Assembly: GCF_963678635.1 (NCBI RefSeq)
Contig: NC_087068.1
Span: 39,517,649 to 39,581,648, forward strand
Direction of reading: 5' to 3'
From: Symsagittifera roscoffensis
Lineage: Eukaryota > Xenacoelomorpha > Acoela > Convolutidae
Length of the DNA stretch: 64,000 bases
Below are positions 60,794-64,000 of the stretch, piece after piece. The stretch's first letter is position 1, and each line of letters begins with the position of its first letter. The notes under the pieces were generated by a model. It had not been told where the DNA came from. It did no database searches and worked only from the letters and a program-made list of their open reading frames with translations. A program made the position numbers and the translations under genes.

Positions 60794-62110
60794 TAGTGAT
60801 GAGCTGATTTTGCCAACATCAAATTTGGATGTTGCATAGACTGATGAATATTTAATTAGCTGTTTGGCTAATTTTTCAAATTCGTCTTGTGTTATTTGTG
60901 AATGTTGGAAATTAAACATTGTTAAAAATTTCTGTTGATTCTCTGTGTAGTTATTTATGTTGAATGTCGGTTTGAAATATGGGGTTTTTGTGAAATAATC
61001 CGTATTTCTTTTTTCGTTACTTATTATATTATTTATGGATAATTCTTCATTAAGAATTGTGGATTGACAAATATCTAATAATTGGAGTATATTATTTACG
61101 CGATACGCTTTTTCGTGTATCGGTGATATTGTAGCGTTGGTTTCGCAATAGCCTAAAAGTCCTAAAGGTAGTGTTACTTGATAGGGTGTATTGTTGTATA
61201 CATGTAGAGAAATAATATCTGAATTCGAGTTTTTCAAATATTTTATTGATGAGATTGTGATTTTGAAAAACTTATGAATAGGTTTGAATTCAAAATCTGA
61301 CATATAAAATTTTTGTTTGTTTTGTTTTTTATCATATTGGTGAACTTGTTTGATTGAAAAATTATAGATGTTTCCTGATAGTGGTTTCAGGTGTTTTCTT
61401 TGCTGGTTATATATTGGATAAAATTTTGAAAAGAATGGTGGTTGTTTATTTAATCTTTGAAAAAATGTTAGGGATGTGTCTTTTGTTTTTGTATATTTAT
61501 CTTTGATTAATATTTTACTATTCAAGATGTTGATTGTTGGTATATATTTAGAGATAAATGGTATTCCAATGATATTGTGTTTAATATCAGTGATGTGGAA
61601 TATTTGTTTAAATGGTTTGGTTAAAATTTTGTTTTGCTCCATTGTTCTTGTGGGGAGAAGAAATAATTGAATTTTTCCATAGTTTACCAATGTTGATTCT
61701 TGTGCTGTTGCTAGTTTACTGGAGGTTTCAAGAGGTGTTAGCTTTGGGTGTAAGGTTTTTATTTCATTCCATGTGGGAATGTTTATTATATTTGATTCTG
61801 CTCCTGAATCAATTAAAAAATCAATTTCAAGATCTGGTGGTTGAAATTCTTTGCTTCTTGGACTTTCTAAAAGAAATGGTTTTGTCCAAATTTTTTCTTT
61901 GGGTTGTTCTTTTTGTATATTTTGATAGATGTGATTTGTATTTAAGCATTTTGTCTTGTCATTCTCATTGGGTTGATTTGTAGTGGTAATTTCATTAGTT
62001 TTTTGCGTCGTCGGTGTGGAATGGATGGGTTCAATATAATAATTGAACTGATTGATTTTCATATATGTGTGATGAAAATGGTTGTTCATATATAATAGGT
62101 TCATAGTCAT
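60764..62110 (-). pseudogene. pro: Protease region, copy 2
   Basis: The LIDSGAES active site is at about 61785-61810 and GIPFI follows. The frame is intact through the site of the copy 1 nonsense codon, then leaves frame at the 20-bp deletion. It is in a different frame from gag here because of 8 bp fewer at the junction. Confidence 0.85.
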
Positions 62111-64000
62111 TTTCGACTGCTATCATATTGATGGAGATAGTGTTTTCTGTTTCACTTTCTGAATCTGATGATTCACAGTTGATTTGATTGAGTTGTAACG
62201 TATCATTTACTGTGTCGTCAATACCTGGAGGGTCTGATGTTGTTTCTGGATTTGATTGTACTTGATTTATATTCCTTTGATGTTTAGGTGTACTGCTTCT
62301 ATGGCGATTATTAGAATTATTATAATGGTTATTATTTCTGTGTGGTGATTGGGAATAATTTCTATAACGATTATTATAACTTGAATGTCGATTTAGTGAA
62401 TTATTTCGTGATCTGTTTTGGTAATTATTGTTTGGTCTGTTATAGTTCGATCTATTATATGAGTTATTCCTTGATCGATTGTTCGGGTAATTCTGGTTTC
62501 GGTTGTTTGAATAACTTCTATTCCGATTATAGGAGTAGTTTCTATTCCTATTGTATGATGAATTTCGTGATTGATTGTTTGGATAGTAATTATTTCTTGA
62601 TTGGGAATTAGATCTAGAAACAAATCGTGTTGTATTTGAATTTGATCTGGAGTAGTTATTTTGACTATTTGGTCTATTGTAGTGATTTTGTGATGAATTT
62701 TGTGTATTTCTTCGTTCTGGTGATCTTCCTCTATAACTTGAGTTATATGGTGATTGATTTCTTGTATAATTTGTATTGTTCGGGAGTGGTTTTCCTGAAC
62801 TGTTGTTGCTGTACACAGTTTTGTTCGGTAGATTTTGATCTTTTTTCATGTATTGATAGAATGGTTTATTTGGTTCTTTATATTTTTGAGGTTTATTTTG
62901 ATTGTCTTGCTGTTTTTGTCTACATTCAGAAATACTATGTCCGTATCGTCGGCAATAATTACACCATTTTTTGAAAGATGGTTTGCCTTTAAAGTTTGGG
63001 TGTTTTTCGTAAATATTGAGTATTTCAGTGATTTTTTCAACGAGGTCTGTATCTGATTCCTGTATGTTGTTGATACTTGTGGTATTTGTTTCGATTCGGT
63101 TAACATATTGTAATTTCAGATTTTCTGTTTCTTCGAGTTTCATTGTGATTTCTGCTTGTTCTAGTTTGTCTACTAGTTTTCGAAAATCTAAATCGGGTTC
63201 TCGAATTGAAGAAGGATGGGATGCTCTCTTTTTTATTGCTATTTTTCTTAATTGCGGTGTTAAGGTCATCATTAAGATTTCTGTCATCTTTGTGTTTTTA
63301 TAGTCATGTGTATTTAATGAATATGCTTTTCGAACTAGTGTTTCGATGCGTACTGCTAATTGCTTGATGGTTTCGTTTGGTAATCTGCGAATTTCATTAC
63401 ATAAAACTCTTTGTTGTTGTTTGTTTCTTTCGGAGTCAAACATTTTTGAAAATTCTTTTGTAAACCTTTTCCAATTTGATTTTATTTCTATAGGCAATAC
63501 TGAAAACCATTTTTGGGCTGCGCCGTCTAAAGTTGTTTGTATCAACGCTGTGCGTCGATGTATCCAGTTTTGATGTAGTGGCGTATTAATTGGTTCAGGT
63601 CCTATATTTAAAATCAAATTTGCTGTTACTGCATTTAAATAGTCTTCTACAGAATATTCAGGGTCTGTTCCTGTGAATACCATTAAAGGTTTGTTTGATG
63701 TTATTGATGATCCACCCATAAGGTATGGGTTCATTGTCATTTGTAATGATTCTGCTGCATTTGGCATTTGAGAAAAATTTGAAAGTTGATTTCTTGTTAT
63801 TTCGTGTTGTTGAAGATAATATGGGAGTGGTATTTCATTTTGCATTTGTGTTGGTTGATACGAGTGTGCAATCATTGGGTTTTGTTGCTGAATTGGTTGA
63901 AAATATTGTGTATTAATTGGGTTTTGTTGCTGAATTTGTTGTTGATTTTGTGTATCTATCGGTTGTGGAGAAAAAGTTCTATGATTTGTATGTGGTTTCT
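62031..64000 (-). CDS. gag: Gag, copy 2, N-terminus outside window
   Basis: The frame is open from the window edge. It has IQQQNP repeats, a capsid-like domain (WIHRRTALIQTTLDGAAQKW), the zinc knuckle CNYCRRYGHSISEC, then a long Asn/Arg/Ser/Tyr-rich tract with repeated SYNRNRNY-type units, one unit (SYNRSNYNRPNNN) longer than in copy 1. It reads without the frameshift of copy 1. The low-complexity tract suits RNA binding or condensation; this is inference. Confidence 0.9.
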   Translation of the reverse strand, partial: KPHTNHRTFSPQPIDTQNQQQIQQQNPINTQYFQPIQQQNPMIAHSYQPTQMQNEIPLPYYLQQHEITRNQLSNFSQMPNAAESLQMTMNPYLMGGSSITSNKPLMVFTGTDPEYSVEDYLNAVTANLILNIGPEPINTPLHQNWIHRRTALIQTTLDGAAQKWFSVLPIEIKSNWKRFTKEFSKMFDSERNKQQQRVLCNEIRRLPNETIKQLAVRIETLVRKAYSLNTHDYKNTKMTEILMMTLTPQLRKIAIKKRASHPSSIREPDLDFRKLVDKLEQAEITMKLEETENLKLQYVNRIETNTTSINNIQESDTDLVEKITEILNIYEKHPNFKGKPSFKKWCNYCRRYGHSISECRQKQQDNQNKPQKYKEPNKPFYQYMKKDQNLPNKTVYSNNSSGKPLPNNTNYTRNQSPYNSSYRGRSPERRNTQNSSQNHYNRPNSQNNYSRSNSNTTRFVSRSNSQSRNNYYPNNQSRNSSYNRNRNYSYNRNRSYSNNRNQNYPNNRSRNNSYNRSNYNRPNNNYQNRSRNNSLNRHSSYNNRYRNYSQSPHRNNNHYNNSNNRHRSSTPKHQRNINQVQSNPETTSDPPGIDDTVNDTLQLNQINCESSDSESETENTISINMIAVENDYEPIIYEQPFSSHIYENQSVQLLY

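Larger units (their letters stand above)
48708..64000 (-). mobile_element. Env-bearing giant Ty3/gypsy-class LTR retroelement, copy 2, cut by window end
   Basis: It has the same gene order and non-coding blocks as copy 1, with only the 3' LTR (element orientation) in the window. Its LTR differs from those of copy 1 by about a dozen changes, so the copies are different insertions of one family. Breaks seen: 8 bp fewer at the gag-protease junction (about 62045), a 20-bp deletion in the protease-RT linker (60793), a 1-bp loss in RT (60203-60206), and a 1-bp loss (about 55570) and UAA (55402) in ORF5. Gag, RNase H-integrase, ORF3, ORF4, env and ORF6 are open. Confidence 0.95.

Overview
The window is animal (metazoan) nuclear DNA. 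It is AT-rich, with one long multi-exon gene on the + strand, canonical GT-AG introns, and many short repeat families in the introns. The species is not identifiable from sequence alone. The very short introns inside the mobile elements, together with large repeat-filled host introns, would fit a larvacean-type tunicate or another invertebrate, but that is a guess.

Host gene: sixteen + strand exons between 1003 and 48129 join in consistent phase into about 1,727 codons of a giant cadherin-repeat protein. About thirteen calcium-binding linkers of the DxND type are visible. Neither the start nor any membrane anchor is in the window, so both gene ends lie outside.

Mobile elements: two copies of one very large retrovirus-like Ty3/gypsy-class LTR element lie antisense to the cadherin gene. 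Copy 1 (6036-24924, 18,889 bp) is complete, with 410-bp LTRs that differ at 2 positions, and it splits the intron between exons 2 and 3. Copy 2 starts at 48708 in the intron after exon 16 and runs off the right edge. In element order (minus strand) the layout is: LTR, primer-binding site, 1.2-kb leader, a small basic ORF (ORF0), gag, protease, RT-RNase H, integrase (DDX35E, GPY-type tail), two tiny overlapping membrane-protein ORFs (ORF3, ORF4), a Pro/Ser-rich ORF (ORF5), an env-like glycoprotein of about 870 residues, a 601/602-residue ORF of unknown function (ORF6), a candidate 43-45-nt intron, a possible small basic ORF (ORF7), about 1.6 kb of 3' non-coding DNA, LTR. Both copies carry disabling lesions, at different sites, in gag-pol and ORF5. 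Env and ORF6 are open in both. This complex retroelement, with its unrecognised accessory genes, is the most likely undescribed system here.

Other content: decayed non-LTR retrotransposons (about 1960-3420 on + and 38600-40500 on -), a recent 1.64-kb tandem duplication (28543-31885), a fold-back repeat family (for example 32287-33570; copy 2 of the LTR element is inserted in another member), a second dispersed intronic family, hAT-like MITE remnants and several short direct repeats.
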